A stretch of 43,754 bases of DNA from Candidatus Kapaibacterium sp. (GCA_937995785.1 CALKJQ010000015.1:1-43754), one strand, 5' to 3'. Counted from the stretch's first letter, positions 17,685-28,034 are shown. Notes: generated by a model not told the origin, from the letters alone. A program made the numbers and translations.

Positions 17685-18407
17685 TTATTTCCATATCACA
17701 AAGTAGTAATCCGAATTGCTATGATAAGTTTCGTAAAATTCTAATTCTGTCAATTCCGCATCTCCTTCCACATACCTTTTAAGAGTATTTATTTTGTATT
17801 TGAGTTCTTTCATCATAAAATTGTACATTGCTTCTGGAGTTACACCATAGAATTCGCTCGAACCCGTTCCAAATTCAATCAATATCGTAGGATTCGACCT
17901 TATTAGTAATTCTTTGGCACCCAACAAAACATCGTATTCTCCCCCTTCAACATCAATTTTCATAAAATCAACTTTGTAAGTTTCTGGAACTACTTCGTCC
18001 AAAGTCCGCTTTTCAACTTCTATTTCTTTGATAATAGGATTTGATATATCGTATCTTCGTTGCAAAATACCGCTGTATGCTGGAGCATTCTCAACAATAT
18101 TAAAAGATGTTACACCTGAATCTTTCGATAAAGCATAAGGATATATTTCGGCTTTGTTGCTAAATTCACTTTTTATTTTTTCGTATAAATACGGGATTGG
18201 CTCGAAAGCGTAATGCTTGCCATTGGGTGAATATTTCAAAATCGCATCCAATATTTCACCTTTATGGCAACCAATATCGATGCAATTGGAGTTATGTTTT
18301 AATATCCTTTTTAGAATTATGTTGGTGTATCGGTCGTGCTTTAGGTTAATTGTCAAATCTAATCTTAATAGAATAAGAATTTTACGAATTATAGATTTTA
18401 ATTCCAT
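17685..18407 (-). CDS. FkbM-family methyltransferase
   Basis: NCIDIGCHKGEILDAILKYSPNGKHYAFEPIPYLYEKIK, VDFMKIDVEGGEYDVLLGAKELL. Confidence 0.88.
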   Translation of the reverse strand: MELKSIIRKILILLRLDLTINLKHDRYTNIILKRILKHNSNCIDIGCHKGEILDAILKYSPNGKHYAFEPIPYLYEKIKSEFSNKAEIYPYALSKDSGVTSFNIVENAPAYSGILQRRYDISNPIIKEIEVEKRTLDEVVPETYKVDFMKIDVEGGEYDVLLGAKELLIRSNPTILIEFGTGSSEFYGVTPEAMYNFMMKELKYKINTLKRYVEGDAELTELEFYETYHSNSDYYFVIWK

Positions 18408-18711
18408 ATTTTAGATAGCATTTAATATAAAACTTCAAAATTAACTATTTCAACCAACAAATCTTCTATTATAGTTTTATTAGATTTTCGGAATTATTCT
18501 AATTTTATGTTACATAAGTCAACTAAAACGTATAAAAACTTTGACAGAAGAATCTTTTTTTTGTTGAAATAAAGTAAATTTTTCAATATTAAAATTAAGA
18601 AACTTAACAAATTTTTTCGATAAATTGAATTGAAAAATAATGATTTAGGATAAAAAATAAATCAAATCTTAACAATAAATTAGTTATTTTGCAAGAAAAA
18701 CTATCACGATA

Positions 18712-20469
18712 ATGGGAAACGAAATTAGAAAAATTGACTTAGTTGAAATATTAGAAACAAAAGCACCCAAATTAATCAACAAAATACCTGTTTTTTTTAG
18801 AAGTATTTTTATCAAGTTGTTGTCCAAATTTTTAGTAATTAACAAGATTAACAATTTTATAGAAAACAATAGTATTAAACAAGGAATAGATTTTATTGAC
18901 TCCCTGTTTAATCAACTTAATGTTAAATTCGATATCACTCTCGACGACATAAGTAAAATTCCTTCGGAAGGAGGAGTTATTATTGTTAGTAACCATCCAC
19001 TGGGAGGATTGGACGGACTCGGATTGATTAAAACAATATATTCTGTGCGTAAAGATGTGAAGATTGTTGCTAATGATATTTTAATGGAAATTCCCAATCT
19101 GAGGGATTTTTTCTTACCCGTCGACTTGTATTCAATTAATAAAAGTCGGCAACAATTAAAAGCAATCGAGAATGCTTTAGTAAATGAAGAGGCAGTAATA
19201 TTTTTTCCAGCTGGAGTGGTTTCCAGGCTTTCGTTCAAAGGTATTAAAGACAAAAAGTGGTCTGCAGGAGTTATTAAGTATTCTTCAAAATTTGATATTC
19301 CCATACTGCCAATCTTTATAAAAGCTCGGAATTCCCTACTATTCTATGTCTTAGCTTTTATCTATGATAAATTAGGAACTTTTATGTTGCCGCAAGAATT
19401 ATTTAGATCCAAGAATTCAAATTTTAAAATAATTGTTGGCGATTTAATTAATTCCTCCAATTTTAAAAGCAATAATATCCAATCTAATATTAAAGCTAAG
19501 TTGCTTCGCCAACATACCTATAGAATTGGCAAGAATAAACAAGGAATCTTTAAATCCGAAAAAGCAATTTCGCATCCAATCGATAGCAAATTATTGAAAA
19601 ACGAATTAAAAAAAAATAAACTATTAGGTAAAACTATCGATAATAAGCATATTTACTTGGTTGATTACGAAAATGGTCCAAATTTACTCAAAGAAGTTGC
19701 TCGATTGAGAGAGATTACTTTCCGCAAAGTAGGCGAAGGCACGGGCAAATCCTTGGATATGGACACTTACGATTTTTATTACAAACACATTGTGTTGTGG
19801 AACCCCGAAGAATTGGATATAATTGGTGCATATCGATTGGGCGAGTGCAAAGAAATATTGGAAAAATATGGGAAAAAAGGTCTCTATAATTCGGGACAAT
19901 TCGAGATTAAAGATGATTTTGATAGTATTTTGGTGGAAGCCGTCGAAGCTGGGCGAAGTTTTATTCAACCAAAGTATTGGAAATCCAATGCTTTGGATTT
20001 TATCTGGCAAGGCATAGGTGCTTATTTGCAACAAAATCCCCAAATTCGTTTTCTATGGGGTGCTGTTAGCATTAGCGACAATTACTCTCCATTAGCGAAA
20101 TCTTTGATTATTTCTTATTATAAAAAGTGGTATAGCGGTCCTCAAGATTTATTTATACCAAATATTCCTTTTAATGTACCCAAAACAATTCAGGAGGATT
20201 GCAACAGAATTCTATGTGCCGATAACCATAAAGATGATTTTAAAAAATTAAAGGAAGCACTGAAAACATTAGGTTTTTCTATACCAATTCTATACAGAAG
20301 ATACACAGAAATGACGGAGTATGGTGGCAGTCGTTTTTTGGGTTTCAATATTGATGTTGATTTTGGTAATTCAATTGACGGGCTAATTTTGGTCGATTTG
20401 CATTTATTGCGAGAGGAATATAAAGAAAGGTATTTTGCGGCACGAAGTTTTGTTAAAGAAGAAAAATAG
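18712..20469 (+). CDS. Bifunctional lysophospholipid acyltransferase / GNAT protein (OlsF-like)
   Basis: N-terminal PlsC-like motifs (VSNHPLGGLDGL; IFFPAGVVSR) and C-terminal OlsB-like GNAT region (LREITFRKVGEGTGKSLDMDTYD; DIIGAYRLGECKEILE; EAGRSFIQPKYW; GGSRFLGFNIDVDFGNSIDGLILVDL). Confidence 0.82.
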   Translation: MGNEIRKIDLVEILETKAPKLINKIPVFFRSIFIKLLSKFLVINKINNFIENNSIKQGIDFIDSLFNQLNVKFDITLDDISKIPSEGGVIIVSNHPLGGLDGLGLIKTIYSVRKDVKIVANDILMEIPNLRDFFLPVDLYSINKSRQQLKAIENALVNEEAVIFFPAGVVSRLSFKGIKDKKWSAGVIKYSSKFDIPILPIFIKARNSLLFYVLAFIYDKLGTFMLPQELFRSKNSNFKIIVGDLINSSNFKSNNIQSNIKAKLLRQHTYRIGKNKQGIFKSEKAISHPIDSKLLKNELKKNKLLGKTIDNKHIYLVDYENGPNLLKEVARLREITFRKVGEGTGKSLDMDTYDFYYKHIVLWNPEELDIIGAYRLGECKEILEKYGKKGLYNSGQFEIKDDFDSILVEAVEAGRSFIQPKYWKSNALDFIWQGIGAYLQQNPQIRFLWGAVSISDNYSPLAKSLIISYYKKWYSGPQDLFIPNIPFNVPKTIQEDCNRILCADNHKDDFKKLKEALKTLGFSIPILYRRYTEMTEYGGSRFLGFNIDVDFGNSIDGLILVDLHLLREEYKERYFAARSFVKEEK

Positions 20470-20478
20470 ATAAATTTG

Positions 20479-21468
20479 TTATTGTTCATCGAGATGTTCC
20501 GAAACTAACAAGGCAACTTCGTTTCTGTTGGTGGTTTGCATCAATTTTGCACGCAAATCACTTGCTCCCGCAAATTCCGAAGTATAAATCTTAAAGAATT
20601 TTTTCATAATTTGATAACTTTTTTCGTCGCCCCAGGTCTCCAAAAATAAATCCAGATGACGCAAGAGCAATTTCAACCGAACTTCTTTAGTATATTCCTC
20701 TTGTGGGTAATTAAACATAAATGGATTTTTGAAAATACCTCGCCCAACCATCACTCCATCAGCACCAGTTTGTGAAATTTTTTGCAGAGCATCGTCGATT
20801 GAAATCACATCGCCATTACCAATAATGGGCGTTTCGGCAGCTATTTGATTGCGTAATTCCGCTGCGATTTTCACTTGTTGCCATTCGGCTGGATAGGCAG
20901 ACATCATTTTTTGGGTGCGAGCATGTAAAGTAATTGCCGTGGGCTTCGCCTCCAAGAGGTTTGCAATCCATTGCTCTGTGTTGTGGGTTTTTATTCCTGT
21001 CCTTGTTTTAACGCTAACGGGCAAATGTGTTGCTTCTTTGGTGGCTATGATAATTTCCTTAGCCAAATTGGGGAATTTAATGAGTTCGGAGCAAGCAATT
21101 TGATTCACAATTTTACGAACGGGGCACCCCATATTAATGTCAATGCCGTCGAAATCATATTCCTGAGTAATAATTTTAGTTGCCTGATGGAATTTTTCGG
21201 GGTCGGAGCCCCAAATTTGTGCGACTATTTTGGCTTTGTTTTTCTCGAGCCATTTCCTTTCTGTTGGGCTTATGTATAGTCGGTGTGAAACTTTATCTTT
21301 ACCCACGGGATGGCATAACCCATCAACCGAGGTAAACTCGGCAAATACAACATTTAAATATTTTGGAGATGATATAGATAGAACAATCTCGCGAAAAACT
21401 GTATCGGTAACATCTTCCATAGGTGCCAAAGCAAATATCGGACCTTCGAAGGTCTGCCAAAAGTTCAT
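20479..21468 (-). CDS. tRNA-dihydrouridine synthase
   Basis: LAPMEDVTDTVFRE, GIDINMGCPVRKI, PVSVKTRTGI, ITLHARTQKMMSAYPAEW, IIGNGDVISIDDA, GADGVMVGRGIFKNPFMF. Confidence 0.94.
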   Translation of the reverse strand: MNFWQTFEGPIFALAPMEDVTDTVFREIVLSISSPKYLNVVFAEFTSVDGLCHPVGKDKVSHRLYISPTERKWLEKNKAKIVAQIWGSDPEKFHQATKIITQEYDFDGIDINMGCPVRKIVNQIACSELIKFPNLAKEIIIATKEATHLPVSVKTRTGIKTHNTEQWIANLLEAKPTAITLHARTQKMMSAYPAEWQQVKIAAELRNQIAAETPIIGNGDVISIDDALQKISQTGADGVMVGRGIFKNPFMFNYPQEEYTKEVRLKLLLRHLDLFLETWGDEKSYQIMKKFFKIYTSEFAGASDLRAKLMQTTNRNEVALLVSEHLDEQ

Positions 21469-21487
21469 AGCTATGCAAAAGTTTTTA

Positions 21488-21811
21488 CTAATTCACAACA
21501 GTTACTTTTACCGAACTGCCACCTTCCACTTTTTTGTTCTTGGCTTTGGCTTTCAAGAGAAAAGTTGTTGTGGAATTAACAACAACTTCGCGAGAACCTT
21601 TTTGGGGTAAATCCCTGAATAATGGGGTATTATCCACATCAGTTTCTATCCAAATATCCATTTCGGTATTGGAACGAACTTCCCAGCTCAATGTTACTTT
21701 TTCGCCTTTCGATACTTTTTCTTTGTCGGCAGTTATTCCAGGAATTTCGATATATACCGACGAACAAGCAAAAGAGACCAAAATCAACAAAATTAAATAG
21801 AATTTTTTCAT
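21488..21811 (-). CDS. Small putative lipoprotein with Ig-like domain
   Basis: Lipobox-like LVSFACSS; beta-rich remainder (KGEKVTLSWEVRS...). No specific family recognised. Confidence 0.6.
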   Translation of the reverse strand: MKKFYLILLILVSFACSSVYIEIPGITADKEKVSKGEKVTLSWEVRSNTEMDIWIETDVDNTPLFRDLPQKGSREVVVNSTTTFLLKAKAKNKKVEGGSSVKVTVVN

Positions 21812-21841
21812 AAATCACCCATACAGTTTATTTCAGTATAA

Positions 21842-21889
21842 TGCACAAAAATAATCAATTTTGTGCAACGTATTGCAAAAAAATGCAAT
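21842..21889. other. Two tandem perfect stem-loops downstream of the PBP1A gene
   Basis: TGCACAAAA-ATAATCAA-TTTTGTGCA (21842-21867) and ATTGCA-AAAAAA-TGCAAT (21872-21889), between the PBP stop and the next minus-strand gene. Confidence 0.5.
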
Positions 21890-21891
21890 TT

Positions 21892-24105
21892 TTATTGCGG
21901 TTTTTTAGGCAAAGGTGGCAGAGTAGTTTCTTGAGAAGGTTGTTCCTGAATCATTGGATTGGACTCACGAATTGGTTGAGGAGTGGGAACAGGTGTATCG
22001 TAATTTATCGGTGCTGTGTCAAGTAGATAATCATATCCAAAATTTTTCTTTTTGTATTTAATCAACAAATCGCTATAAACTTTTGCCATCAAACGTCCCC
22101 AAATTGGAGCAGCTGCCCGTCCGCCATATCCATAGCTGCCCATATAATCAAAATTCACTCGTTTATCGTCGAAGCCCACCCAAACGGCGCAAGTGAGTTC
22201 CGGAGTAAACCCAATAAACCATGCGTCGGCAGCCTCGTTTGTTGTTCCTGTTTTCCCACCACATTCGATTCCATTAAAAAATTGTTTAATAACCGATGCA
22301 GTACCGTTTTCAATTGTTCCTTTCATCATAAACACCATTTGTTCGGCAATCGTATCCGACAGAACACCATAATTGACGGTTGCCTTGCGGCTACTTTTTA
22401 TTACTTCATTTCCAAAGTGGTCCGAAACATCTTTAAGAAATCTATACTTGACTGAATTACCGTGGTTTGCAAAACCCGTGAAGGCAGCAGCCATTTCCAG
22501 AGGCGAAACTTCGCCTGCGGCACCTAATGATATTGCAGGATATGCCCCCAATGGCGATTGGATACCCATCTTTTTGGCTAATTTCACAACTTCATCGGGA
22601 TTGGTAACCTGGGTAACCAATCGGGCTGCCACTGTATTGATTGAATAACTTAGTGCCGAATAAAGCGATCGCGTCTCGCCCGGACCACAAGACCCCGAAC
22701 CCGATGGCGACCATACCTCCCCCGTCGATAAGGTGTAGGAATACGGACCGCATTCAATTTGGGAATAGGGATTCAAACCTCTCATCAAACTTGCCGCATA
22801 CACAAATGGCTTGAACGAAGAACCCGGCTGACGACGAATTTGCGAAACGTGATTCAATGAATATTTAGCATTCGGATTTTCTCTCAAAAACTTTGGCGAT
22901 GCTCCTACCATTGCTAAGATATCACCCGTTTCGTTATCCAATACCACCAATCCAACTTGAATGGTAGTTGAAGCATTTTTTATAGAATCTATAAACTTAT
23001 TATTGGAAGCAAGCATATTATAAATTTTTTCTTTATCTTCAGATTTGGCTGCTCTATATGTTGGATTGGATTTTATTGCTTTGTCTATTAGATTATTAAG
23101 TAATTTTTGGTTTTTATTCCAAGACCAATTTTTATTAAAATTCTTTTGCAACTCGTCCAAATGTTCTTGTACTGCCTCGTTTGCATATTTTTGTATTTTG
23201 GAGTCTAATGTAGAATTAATTATCAAACCATCGCGATATAAATCGTATCCCGCCAATCTTGGGTCGTCGTTCAATGATTGCCTTATCATTTCAACAAAAT
23301 GTGGTGCGATTGACAATCTTCTTCCGCTTTGGGAGCGGGCTTTTTCTTGGGTTTTGTTTATCAAGGGTTCTTCTGCTGCCGATAAGTATTGCGAAGATGT
23401 TATCATATCTTGATCGAGCATCAAACTCAACACCAAATCGCGTCTTTGCAATGATTTTTCGGGATACAAATAAGGGTCGTAACCAACAGGTGATTTGAGC
23501 AAAGCAACCAATGTGGCGCATTCGCCAAGTGTAAGTTCCGAAGTAGATTTGCCAAAAAACACTTGTGCTGCAACACTTATCCCATAAGCACCGCGTCCAA
23601 AATAAACTGTGTTGGAATATAGTTGAAGTATTTGCTCCTTAGTATAGCTCCGTTCAATCATTATTGCGGTAAATGCCTCGCGGATTTTTCTATTAATATT
23701 AACTTCTTTGGTTAAATATAGGTTGCGAGCTAATTGCATTGTAATGGTGGAAGCACCTTCTTTTGTATAGCCAGCCATTGTGTTTTTGACTGCCGCACCA
23801 AAAATTCGGGTTATATGCACTCCCCAATGGTCATAAAATTTACGGTCTTCAGTTGCAATCAATGCATTAATAAAGTTCTTTGGAATACTATCGAATGGTA
23901 AATCCACGCGACGTTCAATAAAAAAATGGTCGAGCAGAACCCCATCAGCCGAATAAATTTGGGTGGCAAGATTCAACTTTGGATTTTCCAATTCGGCAAG
24001 TGATGGCATTCCATCGCTTATTACTATGTTTACATAAATGATGGCAACAATTAGTAATGCAATAAAGCTAGCTATTAATATCCATAAAAATTTTAATGGT
24101 GTCAT
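21892..24105 (-). CDS. Penicillin-binding protein 1A (transglycosylase/transpeptidase)
   Basis: GT51 motif IATEDRKFYDHWGVH...GASTITMQLARNLYLT; transpeptidase QPGSSFKPFVYAAS, SYSINTVAARL, CGGKTGTTNEAADAWFIGFTPELTCAVWVG. Confidence 0.96.
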   Translation of the reverse strand: MTPLKFLWILIASFIALLIVAIIYVNIVISDGMPSLAELENPKLNLATQIYSADGVLLDHFFIERRVDLPFDSIPKNFINALIATEDRKFYDHWGVHITRIFGAAVKNTMAGYTKEGASTITMQLARNLYLTKEVNINRKIREAFTAIMIERSYTKEQILQLYSNTVYFGRGAYGISVAAQVFFGKSTSELTLGECATLVALLKSPVGYDPYLYPEKSLQRRDLVLSLMLDQDMITSSQYLSAAEEPLINKTQEKARSQSGRRLSIAPHFVEMIRQSLNDDPRLAGYDLYRDGLIINSTLDSKIQKYANEAVQEHLDELQKNFNKNWSWNKNQKLLNNLIDKAIKSNPTYRAAKSEDKEKIYNMLASNNKFIDSIKNASTTIQVGLVVLDNETGDILAMVGASPKFLRENPNAKYSLNHVSQIRRQPGSSFKPFVYAASLMRGLNPYSQIECGPYSYTLSTGEVWSPSGSGSCGPGETRSLYSALSYSINTVAARLVTQVTNPDEVVKLAKKMGIQSPLGAYPAISLGAAGEVSPLEMAAAFTGFANHGNSVKYRFLKDVSDHFGNEVIKSSRKATVNYGVLSDTIAEQMVFMMKGTIENGTASVIKQFFNGIECGGKTGTTNEAADAWFIGFTPELTCAVWVGFDDKRVNFDYMGSYGYGGRAAAPIWGRLMAKVYSDLLIKYKKKNFGYDYLLDTAPINYDTPVPTPQPIRESNPMIQEQPSQETTLPPLPKKPQ

Positions 24106-24106
24106 T

Positions 24107-25900
24107 CTACTTTAATATTCTTTCCAACACAACTCTACGAAGACGTTTTCGATAACTTTCGATTTTCTCATCGCCCAATCTATCTAATGGCTCTAATTCT
24201 CCAGCCGAGCGACCATCTAATAATTCGGAGGGAACACCTCGTTTCACTAATTCGGCAACAACGAAATTAACGCGCCGCTCGCCAAGTTTTTGATTATACT
24301 CAACTGTTCCAACATCGTCAGTATGTCCAACTAATACCACTTTGGTAATCTTATCCCTCATCAGCATAATATTATTTGCAAGTGATTGTATTTCCTCTTG
24401 CCAAGTGATATTGGTTTCGTTTCCGTTACTATCGAGAACAAATCTATATGGATTATCATATACATCTGTTGGGAAATTAACCCTTAAAGTGTACTTCTCC
24501 TCTAAATAAAAATTTTGAACAATTCGGTTTGTAGTGTCGTTTAGTCCAATAAACAACTTGACGTTGTCGGGAAACAATGTATTATATTGTGCAGTAACAA
24601 GATATTCCTCGTTTTTAATCATTTGCACAGTGTAATATCCGTCTTGATTAGTTGTTGCTTTGTTGGTTATATCGCTTGAGGTCTCGCGGGTTATTACTTC
24701 GGCTCCGGCAATTGGAGTATTGGTATTTTTTTCGAATACTTTTCCTTCCATTCGATAAAACCAATTTTTTGGTGTTTCGATTTGAATAGTTTCTTTTTTA
24801 TCGATTGCCAATATTGGTTCTGTTATTTCCTTTTTCTTTACTTCCTCTTTAATATATACCTTGTAGCGGACAAAAATATCGTAACCTCCCAAATCGCTTA
24901 ATTTTGAATTGTAATATTGGTTTGAACTATAATAAAAAAGCGAATCACAATCATACAAACAAGAAGGAGATAATTCGTTGTACGCTGTATTGATTGGCGA
25001 GCGAAGGTTCTCGCGAACACCGAAAGTAATTTGATTTGTAGTGGAATTGTAATTTATTTGACAACGGAATAAATCGAAACCACCTAATGTTTCACCACCA
25101 TTAGATGCAAAGTAAAGAAATCTGCCATCGCTGCTAATAAATGGGGTAATTTCTTCGCATTGAGTGTTGAGGTTCGCTCCACAATTAATTGGTTCACTAT
25201 ATTGACCATTTTGCTCGATAACATACCACAAATCAGTTCCGCCAATACTGCCACCTCGGTCGCTGGCAAAAAAAATAATTTTTCCATCAAACCCAATTGT
25301 TGGGTGGGAATACCAATCCTTCAATTTCGTGTCTTTTATTAGTTGATTTTTGGTCTGAATATTAGACCCTTTGATATCAGCAAGATGTATTCGCGAAATA
25401 CCAATAGATTCTTCCATTGGAACAAGAACTCTACCATCTGGATACAGAAATTCGTTTTGCCTCGATGGGGAATAATCAGTAGAGGTTGAAATAAGATTTA
25501 CTTTTTTGGAAAATGCTGGGAAACCAATATGTGGAAGTCCGTCCGTATTAATAAACTTTTGGGGAAGAATTCGCCTAAAATTGATTAATTTTGAGTGCAT
25601 CAATCTATTTTTATCACCATCGGATACCGTTAGATAAGGAGTTTCGCCGTCGAATGCAAGATTCCATTCATCACCTTTTGAATTAACTAATTGAACAGGT
25701 TCAATTTTGTAGTGCCACCCTTGAATTCGGGCAACATCGACTGAGGTGTCGCGAGCAACACCTGTGAATTTGGTTGGTTTGCACTCAATTTGGGGTACGG
25801 GACAATAAGGTTCCTTGACTACTGTTTTTTGGAATGAACATGAATAAAAAAATAATGTTATCGTTATCAATAATAATATTTGAGTAATTTTTCGAAACAT
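24107..25900 (-). CDS. PD40 repeat + carboxypeptidase-regulatory-like + OmpA-C lipoprotein
   Basis: Lipobox FYSCSF; PD40 repeats (IIFFASDRGGSIGGTDLWYV; FLYFASNGGETLGGFDLFRC); EGKVFEKNTNTPIAGAEVITRE; OmpA-C VVLVGHTDDVGTVEYNQKLGERRVNFVVAELVKRG. Confidence 0.88.
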   Translation of the reverse strand: MFRKITQILLLITITLFFYSCSFQKTVVKEPYCPVPQIECKPTKFTGVARDTSVDVARIQGWHYKIEPVQLVNSKGDEWNLAFDGETPYLTVSDGDKNRLMHSKLINFRRILPQKFINTDGLPHIGFPAFSKKVNLISTSTDYSPSRQNEFLYPDGRVLVPMEESIGISRIHLADIKGSNIQTKNQLIKDTKLKDWYSHPTIGFDGKIIFFASDRGGSIGGTDLWYVIEQNGQYSEPINCGANLNTQCEEITPFISSDGRFLYFASNGGETLGGFDLFRCQINYNSTTNQITFGVRENLRSPINTAYNELSPSCLYDCDSLFYYSSNQYYNSKLSDLGGYDIFVRYKVYIKEEVKKKEITEPILAIDKKETIQIETPKNWFYRMEGKVFEKNTNTPIAGAEVITRETSSDITNKATTNQDGYYTVQMIKNEEYLVTAQYNTLFPDNVKLFIGLNDTTNRIVQNFYLEEKYTLRVNFPTDVYDNPYRFVLDSNGNETNITWQEEIQSLANNIMLMRDKITKVVLVGHTDDVGTVEYNQKLGERRVNFVVAELVKRGVPSELLDGRSAGELEPLDRLGDEKIESYRKRLRRVVLERILK

Positions 25901-25919
25901 TTACTTATTGGAAATATTA

Positions 25920-25936
25920 TGTAAAAATAATTTACA
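25920..25936. promoter_or_regulatory. Perfect inverted repeat in the divergent PD40/OmpA promoter
   Basis: TGTAAA-AATAA-TTTACA within the 49-bp region between the two divergent ORFs. Confidence 0.35.
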
Positions 25937-25949
25937 ATTTACAAATTAA

Positions 25950-27986
25950 TTGCAAAATATTGAAATGAAATTTAAACTTTTTTTTGCTGTTCTATGCTTT
26001 TCTTTTTGCTCGTTGGATTTGCAAAGTCAAACAATTATAGATTTACGAAAACCATTGAACCCCGAAAACTTCAAGATTTGGGATGAGTATATTCGTCAAT
26101 ATGCTCCCGCCGATAGTGCTTTCAACGTAGTGAAACATATTGCCCAACAACACCTAATCCGAGCCCGCTATATTGTTTCGCTCGAAGCATACTTGATGTA
26201 TGAACCATTATTTCCAAATAAAAAAGATGAATTGGACAACACAAAAAATGAGTTGACAAAATATGCTCTAACCCAAGTGCCGACAGAGGAAACTTACCCT
26301 TTGTACGAAAAATTAGCACGCATCCTTCATAACACAACAGATGGTATTGTTTGCATCAAACGATTAGCATATAATCACATTAAAAATCAAAAATTCGACT
26401 CGGCGGCGGCTATTTTTCGCTCCTACAAACAATTTTATCCAAATTATAAAGAAACTTTGGACGAAACTATCGACATACTAACTCGTAACGAAGTAATACC
26501 CACAATTACTCACTTTCCAAATCCTATCAATTCTGTATATGACGAATGGGACCCAAATCCCACACCTGACGGAAAATACCTTTTTATGAGTGCACGGCGC
26601 CCAAAAGGTTATGGTGCAATTGATATTTTTGTATCGGAAAATGTTGATGGAGTTTGGCAAGAACCGCAAGCATTAAAACCACCCATTAACGGGAGCAAGG
26701 ACGAAACTATCGATAATGTTACCGTTGATGGCAATATTCTATTACTTTCGGGCAATTATCCCGGAAGTTTCGGGAAATTTGATATTTATATCTCAACTAA
26801 TTCGGATACTGGTTGGACGGCACCTCGCCAATTAGCAATACCTGTGAACTCGGGGCACCAGGACGAATCGGGTTATATCACAAGCGACGGACGAGCGATT
26901 ATTTTCACCTCCGACCGCCCTGGTGGGGTTGGTCCATTTGTTCCTTATGGACAGGTTTACAATGGTTCTCAAAATGGAAATATGGATATTTACATCTCGT
27001 TCATTACTCCAAATGGTTGGTCGCAACCAATTAACCTTGGCACGACAATAAACACTCCTTTTTCGGAGCGTTCAGCATTTTTGCATCCTGATGGAAAAAC
27101 CTTGTATTTCTCCTCAGAAGGTCATCCGGGATTAGGCGGATTGGACGTGTTCAAATCCGTAAGATTGAGCGATACAAGCTGGACAGAATGGAGCAAGCCT
27201 GTAAATTTAGGAAGATATATCAACACAGTGGACGATGACTGGGGCTACAAAATTGGTATAACTGGCGATAGCGCATTTTTCTCGAGTCGCAACCGCACTC
27301 CCGGACTTGGCGGATTCGATATCTATTCCATCACTTTGCCCCAAGAATACCGTCCGCAAAAAGTAGCAATCATCAAAGGTAAAGTTCTCGATAAAAAGAA
27401 TAAGCCAACGGGTGCACAAATAAAATGGCAAGATTTAAAATCGGGTGAAGTATTGGGCAACTTAAATGCAAATCCAAGAACTGGTGAATATTTCATTGCT
27501 TTGCCTCTGGGTAAATTCTACGGCTATTTTGCCGATAAAGAAGGATATTATCCAACTTCGGGAAATTTGGATTTACGCAATTTGAGAGATGACACTACAA
27601 TTGTTCACGACATAATCTTGGTATCCCAAAAGGAAATCGAAAACAAACAAGAATCGATAACAATCAATAACATTTTTTTTGATTACGACAAGCACGATTT
27701 ACGTCCCGAAAGTTATTACGAATTGGACAGATTTTTGCAATTTTATTCAAAAATGGGAAAATTGAACATAGTTGTCGAGGGACACACAGACAATATTGGT
27801 AGTTCAAAATATAATTATGAATTATCCCGCAAACGAGCCGAATCGGTGAAGAACTACTTTGCTGAAAAGGGAATAGACCAGAAATTAATCGAAGCACTGC
27901 CACACGGTGCCACTCGACCAATCGCCCCAAACGACACTGAAGCTAACCGCCAAAAGAACCGAAGAGTAGAAATAAGGATAAAATAG
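25950..27986 (+). CDS. TPR-like + PD40 + carboxypeptidase-regulatory-like + OmpA-C protein (PorE-like architecture)
   Basis: PD40 repeats (YLFMSARRPKGYGAIDIFVSE; TLYFSSEGHPGLGGLDVFKS; FFSSRNRTPGLGGFDIY); IIKGKVLDKKNKPTGAQI; OmpA-C IVVEGHTDNIGSSKYNYELSRKRAESVKNYFAEKGI. Start may be M at 25965 (MKFKLFFAVLCF). Confidence 0.88.
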   Translation: MQNIEMKFKLFFAVLCFSFCSLDLQSQTIIDLRKPLNPENFKIWDEYIRQYAPADSAFNVVKHIAQQHLIRARYIVSLEAYLMYEPLFPNKKDELDNTKNELTKYALTQVPTEETYPLYEKLARILHNTTDGIVCIKRLAYNHIKNQKFDSAAAIFRSYKQFYPNYKETLDETIDILTRNEVIPTITHFPNPINSVYDEWDPNPTPDGKYLFMSARRPKGYGAIDIFVSENVDGVWQEPQALKPPINGSKDETIDNVTVDGNILLLSGNYPGSFGKFDIYISTNSDTGWTAPRQLAIPVNSGHQDESGYITSDGRAIIFTSDRPGGVGPFVPYGQVYNGSQNGNMDIYISFITPNGWSQPINLGTTINTPFSERSAFLHPDGKTLYFSSEGHPGLGGLDVFKSVRLSDTSWTEWSKPVNLGRYINTVDDDWGYKIGITGDSAFFSSRNRTPGLGGFDIYSITLPQEYRPQKVAIIKGKVLDKKNKPTGAQIKWQDLKSGEVLGNLNANPRTGEYFIALPLGKFYGYFADKEGYYPTSGNLDLRNLRDDTTIVHDIILVSQKEIENKQESITINNIFFDYDKHDLRPESYYELDRFLQFYSKMGKLNIVVEGHTDNIGSSKYNYELSRKRAESVKNYFAEKGIDQKLIEALPHGATRPIAPNDTEANRQKNRRVEIRIK

Positions 27987-28034
27987 AAAATATGATAATG
28001 CAATTTGTAATTAATTATAGATAATAGGATTTCC

